DNA from: Bactericera cockerelli
Taxonomy: Eukaryota; Arthropoda; Insecta; Hemiptera; Triozidae
NCBI GenBank assembly: GCA_024516035.1
Contig: CM044955.1
Location: forward strand, 52,396,372 to 52,460,371
Direction: 5' to 3'
Length of the DNA stretch: 64,000 nt
Below, one piece after another: positions 21,500 to 33,200 of the stretch. Numbering within the stretch: position 1 is the first letter of the stretch; every line of letters starts with the position of its first letter. The notes under the pieces are model-generated. The model was given only the letters and a program-made list of their open reading frames with translations. It was not told where the DNA came from and searched no databases. The position numbers and the translations under genes are program-made.

Positions 21500-22530
21500 G
21501 CTATGCTTCAAAAGAATGGTGCACCAGATTTTTAGACCTATGACCTATATAACCAAAAATAATCTGAACCTACTAACAAAAGTCCATCAAACAGCACAAT
21601 ATGAACAAAGCTTTCAAATCAATGCCACTTTGCTATAATTATAATGCACAACTATAGGTTTAAAGATATAATGTCGCAGTTAAAATGTAGTAGGTACATT
21701 TACATGTCCGCCACCTATTCAATCAAGCTTACAGCTGTGGTCATTTGGAAGATCTTAAAATCCGCTGGTAGTCAAGTAGTTATAAGATAGTCTGGTTTTC
21801 TACTTGGCGTTTTCTTAGTCAACTAAAATCAAATAAATTGTTGATTAATAAATTTAATAAAATAAATCTATAAAAATACCTACTATGTACAATCAAATCA
21901 TATTCTCAGCTCCTTCTCAGTCCATAGGAAATTTTTAGCTACGGCTTAAAAATCTTTGCGCTTCCTGGTTAAAAAATATTATCTATAGTTTAAAAAATCA
22001 TAGATCTATAATAAATCGTATCTGATGGAGAATAACTATTTTTTAAGCTTAAAACTTATTTCTTTCTTGACAATTAGTTCTTTTGTTATTCAACTTTTAT
22101 TTTTGCAGGAGACTGAACTTTTATTGCAATATTGACTTGAATGATTTTACTTATCTGTAGAAGAATAACAATACCTACATACAATACAACTCTTAAAGCT
22201 AATGCTAACTTCTGAAGAGTTTTGGTTCTAAAAATAAAATTGAATATCATTTTATCGACATTCGTTATTTTCTCTTACAATATTTTTGCAATTGGAATGG
22301 CAATGTTGCATTAGGTCAGTGAGATCAGGCGGATTCCTCTTCTCATTAGGGCCAGGCCATGAATTATGCATCGGGCTGCATAGTAGATTCTAGATTGCAA
22401 CATGCACAGTTGCAGTCTATGATTTATTATCCTTTATTCACTGGAATATATTATTAGCTATCTATTTTATTGAACACTAGAATAGTATGTTTTATTTACT
22501 TTTATTATTACATATTATTATTATTATTAA
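21500..22530. other. Intergenic, no gene seen
   Basis: AT-rich; no open frame with protein character, no recognisable repeat ends. Confidence 0.4.
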
Positions 22531-22532
22531 CC

Positions 22533-22680
22533 AATAACGGCAGCTTGAGCGTTAAGGCTTATAACCTTGAGGTCGGTGGTTCAAGTCCTGGGTTCAGCGT
22601 AGATTTAGTAAAGCGAGTTTCAGTAGTTGTGATATCACGAAAGTGATTAACACAAATATGATAACTATTATTATTATTGC
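22533..22680 (+). mobile_element. tRNA-headed SINE, reference copy for the GTGATTAACAC family
   Basis: GCAGCTTGAGCGTTAAGGCT head, B box GGTGGTTCAAGTCC, GTTGTGATATCACGAAAGTG, GATTAACACAAATATGATAA and a TATTATTATT tail, about 148 bp in all. Confidence 0.7.
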
Positions 22681-22824
22681 ACTTCTTTAGCATTCCTTTA
22701 CATTTACTATTGAAAGGTTAAATTATTACGGATTCAATCCCAATACTCACTAGAAACTGATGAAATTTTTCAAATTTGCTAAAGGTATTATAAGTATCCT
22801 CTAGTTTTCTCACTAACTTTGGGC

Positions 22825-23045
22825 TTTTTTTAATTTGGGTTTAACCTCGCTATCAACTGCATAGTCATATCACGACAAGGGTGTTACCCTCCATTCGCAG
22901 GAAACTCACAAACCTGCAACCCACATTAACCTCACCCAGCCTGGGCTGGATCGGAACACCAGCATTTCGAAGTCTTCACGTCACTTGTTGCTTAACTTCG
23001 GTGATCCTGCGAGAACCCGTGCATTCGCCATTGACGCTGGCAACT
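22825..23045 (-). mobile_element. 5S-headed SINE
   Basis: Minus strand carries the 5S-like AGCGTCAATGGCGAATGCAC...ATCACCGAAGTTAAGCAACA and the shared body (GGCTGGGTGAGGTTAATGTG, GCGAATGGAGGGTAACACCC, GATATGACTATGCAGTTGAT). Part of the 5S middle is altered. A tRNA-like B-box sequence (GGGTTTGAATCCC, minus) follows at about 23100-23115. Confidence 0.8.
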
Positions 23046-23169
23046 TTAGACTTTAATACTTCGTTAACGCGAAGACTTTACCAGAAAACCATCCGCTCTG
23101 GGATTCAAACCCTTGTCTTTCCGCACTCAAAAGAAACACTCGACTCAGCACAATGTGTGCGCTCTGATA

Positions 23170-24847
23170 GGATGCCATACCTAGTGGTGTCTGGTCGTGT
23201 CTCTGTCATAATTGTTCTTTTTTTTCAGAATCATCCAGTTGTTTCTAATGACATGCTGTATGATTGTATGAACTATGAAGCATGCTAGGATACTCTTTGA
23301 GAGCAAAATCCAATTAGGAAAATAATAATAATAATAACAAGAGCGTGAAGCAAGCAACACGAATGTTCTACAATCCACGAGATACCTATGCATCATTTTG
23401 AGTATCATATACATAATGTATATTTCGTATATAATGTATCATATACAAATCATAATATATACACAGAATACATATACATAATGTAGTTGCAAGGTGCCTT
23501 TGTGTATGAAGGTATATCTAAATACTTAACAGTAAGTATACATCTCTAAATATAAAACTCAAATCTGTGCGTGTCTGACTGGCTGACTATGTTCTCTTAG
23601 GGGTTGTCTGTTTACAAAATCACAGCCCAAACGGTGACAGATATTGAAATTTTCATGAGAGTTGGCCCCCCTAATTTCCCGTCAAACTAGCTATTACTGT
23701 AGATACTCCAATTATCTAAGGTTCTAGTCTCATTGACACCTGTGGGTTTTTTCTGTGAAATTATTAATGGACCTATCCAGTTCATAATCCAAGAGGTACA
23801 AGTGGTACAACCATTTAAAAAAATCTCACCTCTAAATTAGCACCTATTCTTTTAGGATTCATAAAAGGAAAGTCAATGTCCTCTCTTGAAATTATGTATG
23901 TATTTTTTTCTTTTCTTGGCAACTTACATAAAGGCCATGACACTAAAAACACTTTATCAATCTCCACACCAATAGCGGATCTTTAAGTACATTAAATATC
24001 CTAACACCATTGTGACCCTACACAAAAAACACACAAATCCACAAAAATGACAGTAGGGATGTCACTCAAATAAAATCTCCTCCGAAAAGACAGAAAGAAC
24101 GGCCACTACCCGAACTAAGGTATATACCACATCAACTCAATGAACTAATCGTTTTAAAAACTATGAAGTTGATGACCCTAAAAAACACCATCAAAACTCA
24201 AGAGTTTACTGTTGTCATATACTACGAAAAAAAAAAGATAAACAAACAATATTAGTTATATGGGTATAATCAATGTTGTCCTTCTCTAGACATATTTATG
24301 ATTGCTGTTAAAAACTAACAATGACACAACCTTCTGCAACACAATCATGAAATTATATTTCCCATTTCAGTATTCGCGCCTTTTGGTGTAGGGTCTCGCA
24401 ATGAGGGTCAGTGCCAAGACTCATGAGGGTGTTTTTTTAAGGGTTAGCAACCTTTCATATTGAAATCATATAGGTGAAGAACTGATGACCCTAAAAAATA
24501 TCTTGACGGGGTCTTATCAAAAAAATTAGCGAGTCTTTTATCTGACTTGGAAAAAATATATAATATGTTAAACATCTAAAAAAATTAGGAGTAGGTAGAT
24601 GTAACAACAAAAACAAAATATTCTTAGAATCAGCCAACCTTCCGGAACAAACGGTAAAAGAAAGATTATCGCTAAAGATGATGATCATTTTTTATTGTCT
24701 GCAAAACAGTAGTTTAGTATTATTATATTAATTTCAACCGTTCTAAATGTTTTTCAGTTTTCTTACAACTTTAAAATTATAATAAGGAGTGAAATACGGA
24801 ATCACCAGGAGATTATTAAGGAGGGTTTTATAATAACCTTCTCCTAT
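23170..24847. other. Intergenic, low complexity in part
   Basis: Contains a TATATACATAATG-type alternating AT block at 23400-23490 and an eroded retroposon fragment at about 23570-23690 (TGTCTGACTGGCTGACTATG, CAAAATCACAGCCCAAACGG). No gene supported. Confidence 0.4.
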
Positions 24848-25131
24848 TTTTTTTTTTTTTTTTTTTCATAGCCATCAATCAGGAGCTACTGTAGACGCTT
24901 CTGGTGTGTGTTGTAGCCAGCCCATCCCGTAGTATGCCTACCCTCTGATGGGCAAGAAGTGACACAATACTTTCCATTTAGGTGCTGGGTCAACACGAGC
25001 GCACCGGAAGGTATCCTTTACAAACAACTGTAACCAAATTTTGAATACAAATTTTTGTCGGCGCGGGAATTCAAATCCGGGACCTTCCGCATGGCAAGCG
25101 AGTGCTTAACCACTGAGCTATTCATGCGCTC
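24848..25131 (-). mobile_element. tRNA-headed SINE with A-tail
   Basis: Minus strand: GAGCGCATGAATAGCTCAGT, GGTTAAGCACTCGCTTGCCA, B box GGATTTGAATTCCCGC, a body including TGCGCTCGTGTTGACCCAGC and GGGATGGGCTGGCTACAACA, then an A18 tail. A related plus-strand copy is at 36530-36770. Confidence 0.75.
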
Positions 25132-25134
25132 AAT

Positions 25135-26000
25135 ATGTACCTATTTCATATACATAAATATGTATGGTATATTCTTGATTGTGCGACATTTCTGTAGGCT
25201 TCTTTTCTAACTATAATCTTTCGACGCGACGTTAAGACGAACCATACAAATTTACATTGAACTATTTTTCTTGAAAGAATTATTAAGGCAAAAGTCATTA
25301 TAAATAATAATTAACCACCGCCGGTAACAATTCTTTGAATCAGACCATCCGCCGCCTCTCGCCATTTTCCCCCTTAGAAACGGTCCTGCCCGATCACAAG
25401 AATACGACTCCTAATTACCACAGAACGAATTCTGGCCGTCCCTGATACTCTCGTGATGGTACCAGAACTAGTTGATGATGGCTCCCCTATGCCAAGTTTT
25501 TTTTTTAGGAAAATCACCCGAGCATGACAAAAGTCCGTTAGATTTTATTATGTAGAAATTGAAGAAGTTTACATGAGTGAATAAGTCTTGGGAAGTTTTT
25601 TCTTGCATGTTTTGCTATAAACTTGGTTTTTTATATTATTAAATTATACGATGCATCTGATTTTCTCCTCAAACTGATTTAACAATAAGATCACAAACAA
25701 TAAATGAAAATCTAAGGCAAAATTAATAGACAAAAACGATTACTCAAGTCATTGCTAAGCGTCGGTTCCCCCCATATTAGACAGTTAGCAATCCGAGATT
25801 TAGCGCCACAGAAGTATTACAAAAACACCTATTACTTCCACCCCTAGACTTAAGTCCACACATTCACAGAGGTAAAACAAAAATGTCCACTAATTTCACC
25901 CCAAGTGAGTGTTACATAGAATGCACTCACTTTGATGAACTTATACATAATATGCATAGCTACGTTGATAATTATTATAACTGTGTTTGCATTAGTTGTC
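25135..26000. other. Intergenic, no gene seen
   Basis: AT-rich with a moderately GC-rich patch at 25310-25500; no reading frame or repeat ends recognised. Confidence 0.4.
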
Positions 26001-26009
26001 AAGTGTTCA

Positions 26010-26115
26010 AGGCGCTAGTTAAGTTAATCTGGTAAGTCTGTTAATCCAGTTAGAGTTGGCATCGTAGCGTAGGTCAATCCGTTGGTTCAAATTCCACTCT
26101 CATAGGTGAATTTGC
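26010..26115 (+). mobile_element. Eroded tRNA-headed SINE fragment
   Basis: CTGTTAATCCAGTTAGAGTT, CGTAGCGTAGGTCAATCCGT, TGGTTCAAATTCCACTCTCA: a degraded version of the family at 21272-21495. Confidence 0.5.
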
Positions 26116-26119
26116 GTTT

Positions 26120-29100
26120 TAAGGAAAAATTGTATTATATTTTTATTTTCAGTTTTCCTGTTGTGCTGAGACTATCGATGAGGTCTTGAACTCTTGAATG
26201 AGAGGAGATACAATTTTTCATTGCAAAGAGTATAAAGACACGAATATTCCGAACACATTGACGCTGACAGTGTCAAGGACTTTATTGGAAGAATTAAAAA
26301 AATAGCAATAGTTACTTGTAATCGTCTGCTTTGGCTACAATTGTTTTAAGAGTGGACTTTCAATTGACCTGAATGCTATTTTTGTTTAGAATAATATGAA
26401 GATTGCAGTCTGTTATGAATAGCATTTCTGATCGGCATATGAAGATTGATAAAGTTATGTTAATTCAGACCCAGTTCCCTACTTTAAAGAACCGTAGAAC
26501 CGATCAACAACAAAATCTGTGTTCATTGGAACCGATCGAAAACAGATTTCAGTCATTGGAACGAATCAACAAACGGATTAGTTTTGAGGCTAGATGTGGG
26601 TGATTTATTCGGATTGGATTAGGTCAGATCGAACATAGTGATTCGATCCAAGCTTTTCGATTATGAATTTTGAATCGAATGCGTTATGTAAATCGATGTA
26701 CGGTTCAATTCCAATTGTGCTAGTTGCAAATCTTCATAACCGTTTATAAAATTTATCTTTGTGGGTTGATCAGGCACTGCTATAAAGTAGATTGATAATA
26801 TTAAAACATGGTATAAAGTAGACTGATAATATACTCGTATTATACAAAATCCCCTGACAAATCCTTGCTTGAGGCCGAAATTGAGAAGGGAACATGGTGC
26901 CTCTAGGTTTAGGCAGATGAGTAGGTCATGGTTCTGGATTGAAGCACATTTTTGTTGAGAGAATTAATTTTAATTCACTCAACAAAATAATAATGTAGAA
27001 TTTTTGAACTACAGAAGAAGATGGCTAGCAGCATAAACTAATAATTTTGATTTTAGAATTTTCTTTTGAGTAAGACAGTAAGTGAAATAAGGTTACACTT
27101 TGTTTTATCATACAAAACGAACACAATACTTCTGATATTTATGTTTAGATATACTTAGAAATAATACAGACAGTAAACATAACCCTTGTAAAAATATTAT
27201 CCAGAAACATGATCATGATTTGATCATGTTACCTACCCATGATGTTAGAACATTCAACCAACACCAGCTTGATTCCACCTGTCTTTTAATTTCCATCCTG
27301 TGGGACACACTTCTTCTTTTGTCACTTTTTTTGATATTATAGAGATTATATTCAGGACATCTAGGGCAACTGGTGTCATTTTTGATCATTCTATGGAAAC
27401 GAACTACCTCAATTTTATATTATGCCTAGATATTTACTAAACTATCAGGTGTTCAACTGTTCAAGAAAAACCTAACACATTGCTTTCATAATTAGCTACT
27501 TTAAGATGGAGAACTAAACTAACATGGAATAAATAGCATACCAAAAGTGGACCTAAAAATTTCGTTCGAAAAGTCACCAAAAACTGATATCTACAAAATT
27601 AACAGGAAGATTTCAGAAGAAAACATCAAAGTTTGTGTTTTGCAATAGAATTTTTTTGTCAGTTTTTGAAATGGAAATGTCCGCTATTGAAACGTCTGCA
27701 ATTTAATATCAATATGTACATAAATATTATGTCCTACTGCAATTTTAGAATCTGAGCTATCTTTTGTTATTGCGGCCGTCTGCCGTATTATGGACTTTGT
27801 TTTTCTTATTCTAGGAATATCAATGAGTTCATGTCAAAAAACTACGAACAGAAAACAATTTTACTATTGCTTCTGTTAGAAAATTTATGTATTAAATCAG
27901 TGGTTCCCTAAATTTTTCTTTGGACTATTTTGAAGGAGACATTCCCAACACCTTTTACCAACAAAGAAGGCTTTTACTATTCCCAACACCTACTTGCAGG
28001 ATGTTTAGAAACGATTTGGGAATCGCTGTCGGATCATACTGATATCTTCCAGTTTTTTGTTTGATAAAATCTATTAGATGAGGTAGGATCATAGTTTCTG
28101 TAGTTTGGTTTTCATCTGTTGAACATTTGGGATCTCATCCCTTCTAATTCTACATCTATTACATCAATTAGGGCCACATCCCTTCTAGAATTTCTACATA
28201 TTAGACGAGTCAGGAACATATCAACGTATATTCTTGTTAACATTTTATCTATTAGATCAGGTTTTATCATCCCTTTTGGTTCCGGTCAGATGGTTTTCAT
28301 GGATGATCTCATGACAGGTGTTCTTTAGCGGTATAGACCCTTGCTTAGCTAACTATCATATTATGTATATTACTATCCATATCTATTGCAGACTAATATG
28401 TAGAATCCTATGAAAGATCTTCGTATTTTTTAAAAGATGTAAAAGTACTAAGAGTTATCTTATTTACAGAGATAAAGGATAAATTATCGGGTACATTTAT
28501 TGATTTGAGATTAATATTATAAAGTATGTATATCAAATAAAGAAAGTAAATTGTGTCTGTAACTGAAATACAAGTGACTTTATTCATCTAATTATTTAAT
28601 CCCAATACTTTCAACTCGTGATATCCAGGCACTGGAACGATTGCCCTAGAATTTCACACGTCTGAAGCAGATTCTGGAATTAATTATCATCATATTCACC
28701 ATCCTCATCAACATTAGCACTATGATCAAAGACATAAGTCATGCTGACCATATCAACTATGATTATCATCATAGTATTAAAGTTTAGCACGAGCGAAATT
28801 AAGATTTTATCCTGAACAGCAGAATTGTAAACTGCAATGTCATGAACAGTGCAATGAGTATAGCTATTAAAGTTATCATCATAATTTATAGCTACTTTCT
28901 CCAGATGATTCTACCGGAAAAAAAGTATCTAGGTAGGTATATCTTTAGACAAAATCTACAATGTCCAACTCATGCTTAGGTAAACATGTACAGAAACTAG
29001 AAATATGATAAAAAAAGCATAATTATATGACCAATTTTAATATTTTTAATCCATTGTTGGATGGGGTGTCGATGTATAAAGCCTCTCCACTATTGTGTCT

Positions 29101-29957
29101 CTTTGCATTTTTCCAAAAGTTTTTTTCGTTTAGTCATAGACACTAGACACAGTCAGATGGTTCATAGTTCATACAATCAGAAGAACGTCTCTTAAAGTAT
29201 TAGGTCTAGTTAGCTAGGGGAAACACACCGCTAAAATATATGCCCCTGAAAATAAAACATAATATACAAAGTTAAAGTCATGAAGATAGCCTTCCTATAA
29301 TATTCAAGTGACTACTAAACTTTAAATAGCTAATTCCAGTACGATAACGGACAATATGTGCTTTAATGACCATTATCATAATTGGATAACTTCCAAAGGC
29401 AGGAAGTTAAACTTTATGTTGAAAAGTTTAATTTAATCAACACAAGGTCAACACGATAAATGTGCCTAAACTGTCCAAAATAAGAGCACAGAAATTAGAA
29501 ATTCCGGTTTTTAAAATGAGAGCAGAAAATTTTGAAATTGCCTTTTTGCCCATTTCATGCTTCAGATAATTTTATGCCACAATTGCACTAGAGGCGGTGA
29601 AAATGTTAGAGTTTCTCTTGTTGTCACAAAACCTTTCAGAAACCATCAAGTAGGTGCTCAACTCTTTTATTGTTTTCATCCCTGTTTGTTGCCTCTTTTC
29701 TTTTGACATTTTCATCTGCTTTTTGTTTTCTTTGTTTTTACGGTTCTTTTCTTTGTGTGGATTTTTTCTTTCAGCACTCTATCTCTGTTTGTACGCTCAT
29801 GTCTTTCAACACTTTTCTCTCTACTCCTTTATTTGAAAATTCTGCTCTGTTTTTGTTACTCCTTCTCTTTTAGTACATTCTTTTATAGCTTTGTTTTAAT
29901 CTGTTTTCCTCTGTCTCCCTCTCTCCTTTTGTAGACTTTTATCTTATTCTCTTTTTT
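26120..29957. other. Long AT-rich stretch without recognised genes
   Basis: Open frames here are short and lack protein character. A GAACCGATC-type phrase recurs at 26490-26580. Around 28120-28290 there are loosely repeated CATCCCTTCTAGAATTTCTA phrases. From about 29650 the plus strand becomes strongly pyrimidine-rich, leading into the LINE insertion at 29971. It could be intron or intergenic DNA. Confidence 0.4.
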
Positions 29958-29970
29958 AATTCACACTTTT

Positions 29971-30789
29971 TTTATTGCACAGTTTCAGCAAATCCTTGAC
30001 AAACAAAATTCAATTTTCACCGCGGAAATAATGGCCATTCATTATGCTGTAACATTTATAAAAAGACTTGATGTTCAGAACATAACCATCTGCTCAGACT
30101 CTTTGAGCTCGCTTACAGCACTGGATAAAGGAAAAAACAAGCACCCCCTTTGCACCACAATACTTGAAAATATTACACAATCCAGGAAAACCATTAAATT
30201 TCTATGGGTGCCTTCACATGTTGGCATCCATGGAAATGAAATGGCAGACCAACTCGCCACACAAGCGCACACCCTTCAATCTCCTGTCGACCTTTCTGTA
30301 GACGCCAATGACCTAAAACGAGAATTTAAAAAAATCATATTAATAAATTGGAAAACAGAATGGCTAGCAGAGGCAGACAACAAATTGAGACCTTTTAAAG
30401 ACAATGTTGTACCAATCATTTTCCCTAAAAAATTTACACGACGTCAACAAGTTGCCATTACTCGACTTCGGCTTGGCCACACAAATCTCACACACAGTTT
30501 CCTTATGAACAAATCTCCCCCTCCAACCTGTAATTATTGTAACCAAACTCTTACAGTAAAACACCTCCTTGACGAATGTTCAGAATTCTCCTCCATAAAA
30601 ACCAATCTCAAACTTCCATCCATACTGTCACCTTTACTCAAAGACGAACAAACAAAAATAATATCCTTTCTCCAGGTTACTAACATCATTAAACTTTTAT
30701 AAGTAACCACTGCAAAGAGTGGTGTATATAACTAAAAAGTTGAAAAACACCACTTTAATATAATAGAATATAGATAGATAGATAGATAG
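29971..30789 (+). mobile_element. 5'-truncated LINE with RNase H, bounded by a 13-bp target duplication
   Basis: AATTCACACTTTT at 29958-29970 is repeated at 30790-30802, giving exact limits of 819 bp. The 3' end is a (GATA)n-type tail, the form found in I- and related-clade LINEs. The interior is the RNase H end of a polyprotein, described in the next entry. Confidence 0.85.
29983..30702 (+). pseudogene. C-terminal RNase H and zinc-knuckle region of a LINE polyprotein
   Basis: The frame is open from the truncation point to a stop at 30702; the first Met is at 30031. Visible RNase H features are FTAEIMAI (catalytic Glu, just before that Met), ICSDSLSSL (catalytic Asp), FLWVPSHVGIHGNEMADQLA (His and last Asp). 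A tail follows with TRLRLGHTNLTHSF and C-x2-C...H-x4-C (CNYCNQTLTVKHLLDEC), typical of Jockey/I-type LINE polyproteins. The first catalytic Asp, the RT and the endonuclease are lost to 5' truncation. What remains has no frameshift or stop, so the insertion is fairly recent. It cannot encode a working element. Confidence 0.85.
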
Positions 30790-30829
30790 AATTCACACTT
30801 TTGATTTTTCAGTTTCTCGTCAATTTCTC

Positions 30830-30831
30830 TT

Positions 30832-30883
<52 letters not shown>
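30830..30883. repeat. (TC)n microsatellite
   Basis: CTCTCTCT tract with a few TTT interruptions, in the pyrimidine-rich host DNA next to the LINE. Confidence 0.9.
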
Positions 30884-30886
<3 letters not shown>

Positions 30887-30889
30887 TTG

Positions 30890-31860
30890 CATGATTTTTT
30901 TTTCTTTATAAAAAAAACTACTGCACGTATCTCTAACATTTTGTCTTTTTTGTCGCTTTTTCCTTTTCAACACTAAATCCCTTTATGTGGCCCCATTTAT
31001 TTTAGCTCTCTACGGGTTATTTATCTTGTTGCTCAACTATTGTTCTTTGTTACACGCTTTGATCTAAGCGTTTCTTTTTTATGCAAATTACAGAGTAATA
31101 GAATAACAAGAGCTTATAAAGTTACAACTCATGGTAGATCTAAGACACTTTATTAAAACTAATGGAGAAATTAAGACACTTTCTTCTTGTTTAGCGAAAA
31201 CATTAAGAAATTGCAAGAACATGTATGAAAGTGCAAGATCTAAGAAAACATTTTGTGTAGAAACCAAGTGGCACTGCTGTGTTTGTTGTGCCATTATGCC
31301 GCGTGACAGTTTAAATGGTAGCTATAACTATGTAAAGCCCTTGGCAAACGTTTGTTAGGCATATCACATAAAAATATACAGACTAGATGTTATGAGTTAT
31401 GATTAATTTTAAGCTAGATGATGTATGTATGTGATATGATATATATTAATATTATATGAGTATATCGTTTTTATTGAGACATTTAACCAAGTTTATTGTA
31501 TGCATTACCTGAGTCTAAGTAGGTTGCTTACATAAATTTTGCTGTTCTCAAGTGGTACCAGCGGTGATTGTTTCAAACCATCAGAATACTGTTACAAATG
31601 ACTGGGATAAACACCTCTTTTAAGACTTTTCTAAAGTTTTATCTACAGAATGTACACAAAATTGTCTTTTTACATACATTATTTTGCTACTATCAAGGAC
31701 ACTTGGTAACATAAATAGACCCAAAAAGTTCTTCCTAATAATAAGGTATTTACTGTATTTCCTTTGATACATCATTATTTTCTATCAGTGTGCAAATTTC
31801 GTTCTATCAGTGAAGTTTAGCCAAACCAGAGCGGTCCTCCTTGGATTCAAATCCGAACCC
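30890..31860. other. Intergenic, no supported gene
   Basis: A 75-codon frame at 31131-31358 contains a WHCCVCC cluster but has no other gene-like features, so I do not call it. TGTTAGG at 31353 could be the start of an LTR (see findings). Confidence 0.35.
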
Positions 31861-31864
31861 TCGC

Positions 31865-32000
31865 CTCGTGATGCTGGCTTTTCTCAGCCCCACTTAGTCT
31901 CGGTGAGGTTAATTTGAGTAGCTGGTCTATGAGTTTCCAGAAAAACCCCTGTCGTACTATTACCATGCAGTTGAAAGTGAGGTTTAACCAAAAAATAAAA
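31865..32000 (+). mobile_element. 5S-type SINE, body only
   Basis: GATGCTGGCTTTTCTCAGCC, CGGTGAGGTTAATTTGAGTA, CAGTTGAAAGTGAGGTTTAA and a short A-rich tail. The 5S head is truncated. Confidence 0.7.
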
Positions 32001-32001
32001 A

Positions 32002-32960
32002 ATCTCATTCACACGCAATTGACACAATAATAAATAAAAGCACACTAAATAGTCATATCCCCCAAATGAGCAAATCAATAAGTGTGTCCAACTTTCAACA
32101 AGATCTAATCTAATAGAAGGGGATAGTTCAAGTATACCGAGTAGAAAAAATAGACAGGTCTAATCCTGCAGAGTGTGATGAGCATTCGGATGAGGAAATA
32201 GTTCGAGTAGACCGATCTAGTCTCACAGGTTCAGATGAGTAGATAAGTGAAATGAAACTTGCAGGCGCTAGACAACTTGTCATAGCTCTGAATGTTGCAG
32301 TAATGAGACGCACTATGCAAATCCGTGAAAGTTATCATAGTAAGTACCAGGACTAAGTATATACATAGTAAGTATATTCTGTATGTAATATATTAACATA
32401 ATTATACATAATAAAATAAAGCTATTATTGATAATTTATACCTAGTTCTTGTGTTCTTAGTCATTCCACCCCAGAACTGCCGGGGTCGGTAACACCTACA
32501 ACTGATTGACACTTTTATAGTTTTGAACAAAAAATCCTGTAGTGACATCCCTAAACAGTTTTTTGACCTGGTGAGCCTCGTTATATGGAAGGCATAGAGT
32601 AAGAATTACCTAGAATTACCTACATATAATTATCTATTATAAAATAAATTAATGTTTTATCGTTACATGACTTTGTACATGATATTAAGGTGTATACTGT
32701 ATAGGTGTATAGGTATACCTATACATGTCGACATAAGATATACGTACATGACGTATATAGATGTAAATATTTATGTATATGTTAAGTTAAAAATCTTTCA
32801 CACATCTAATCCTCATGAACAAGTTGATCCTCTTCTCTACCTAATTAATCGTGACAGGAATCTGAAAGCGTAAAAAACTAGCTGAAAACTCGGAATTACT
32901 GAGGCCATATCCTGCCAATTAGTACCATAATGGGGAACTTCTGAGGTGCACTTTCCAGAA
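32002..32960. other. Intergenic or retroelement-derived
   Basis: A polyadenylation-like AATAAAATAAAG occurs at about 32410, followed by CCCCAGAACTGCCGGGGTCG at about 32470, as in an LTR R-U5 end. TA-rich runs follow to 32800. No intact frame. Confidence 0.35.
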
Positions 32961-32966
32961 CCTGTC

Positions 32967-33100
32967 TTATGTATTGTATAGTCGTACATTGTCTGTAAAG
33001 ATCGCATTGTTTCTTAGAGGACGCTCAACGTCAGCATAGTTTTCAGTGATCTTCTCCATTTTTACAAAAATAAATTCCCAACCCTCCGTCGTGATATATG
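32967..33100 (-). CDS. Possible continuation or last exon of the host gene beyond the gap
   Basis: Below the gap the minus strand has an open frame ending at a stop at 32967-32969, including ITTEGWEFIFVKMEKITENY and ADVERPLRNNAIFTDNVRLY. Composition is protein-like and it sits directly after the incomplete exon, so it may be the C-terminus of the same protein. The frame across 100 placeholder Ns cannot be known, and an intron could be hidden there. Low-to-moderate confidence. Confidence 0.35.
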
Positions 33101-33200
33101 NNNNNNNNNNNNNNNNNNNNNNNNNNNNNNNNNNNNNNNNNNNNNNNNNNNNNNNNNNNNNNNNNNNNNNNNNNNNNNNNNNNNNNNNNNNNNNNNNNNN
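33101..33200. other. Assembly gap (100 N) inside a coding exon
   Basis: Exactly 100 Ns, a placeholder length. It interrupts the third coding exon of the minus-strand host gene. Confidence 0.98.

Noticed and set aside
29654..29873. Phe/Ser/Leu-rich frames of 60-67 residues
   Set aside because: By-products of a pyrimidine-rich tract (CTTTTCTTT), overlapping in two frames.
31131..31358. 75-residue frame with WHCCVCC
   Set aside because: Isolated, short, no splice or promoter context; compatible with chance in AT-rich DNA.
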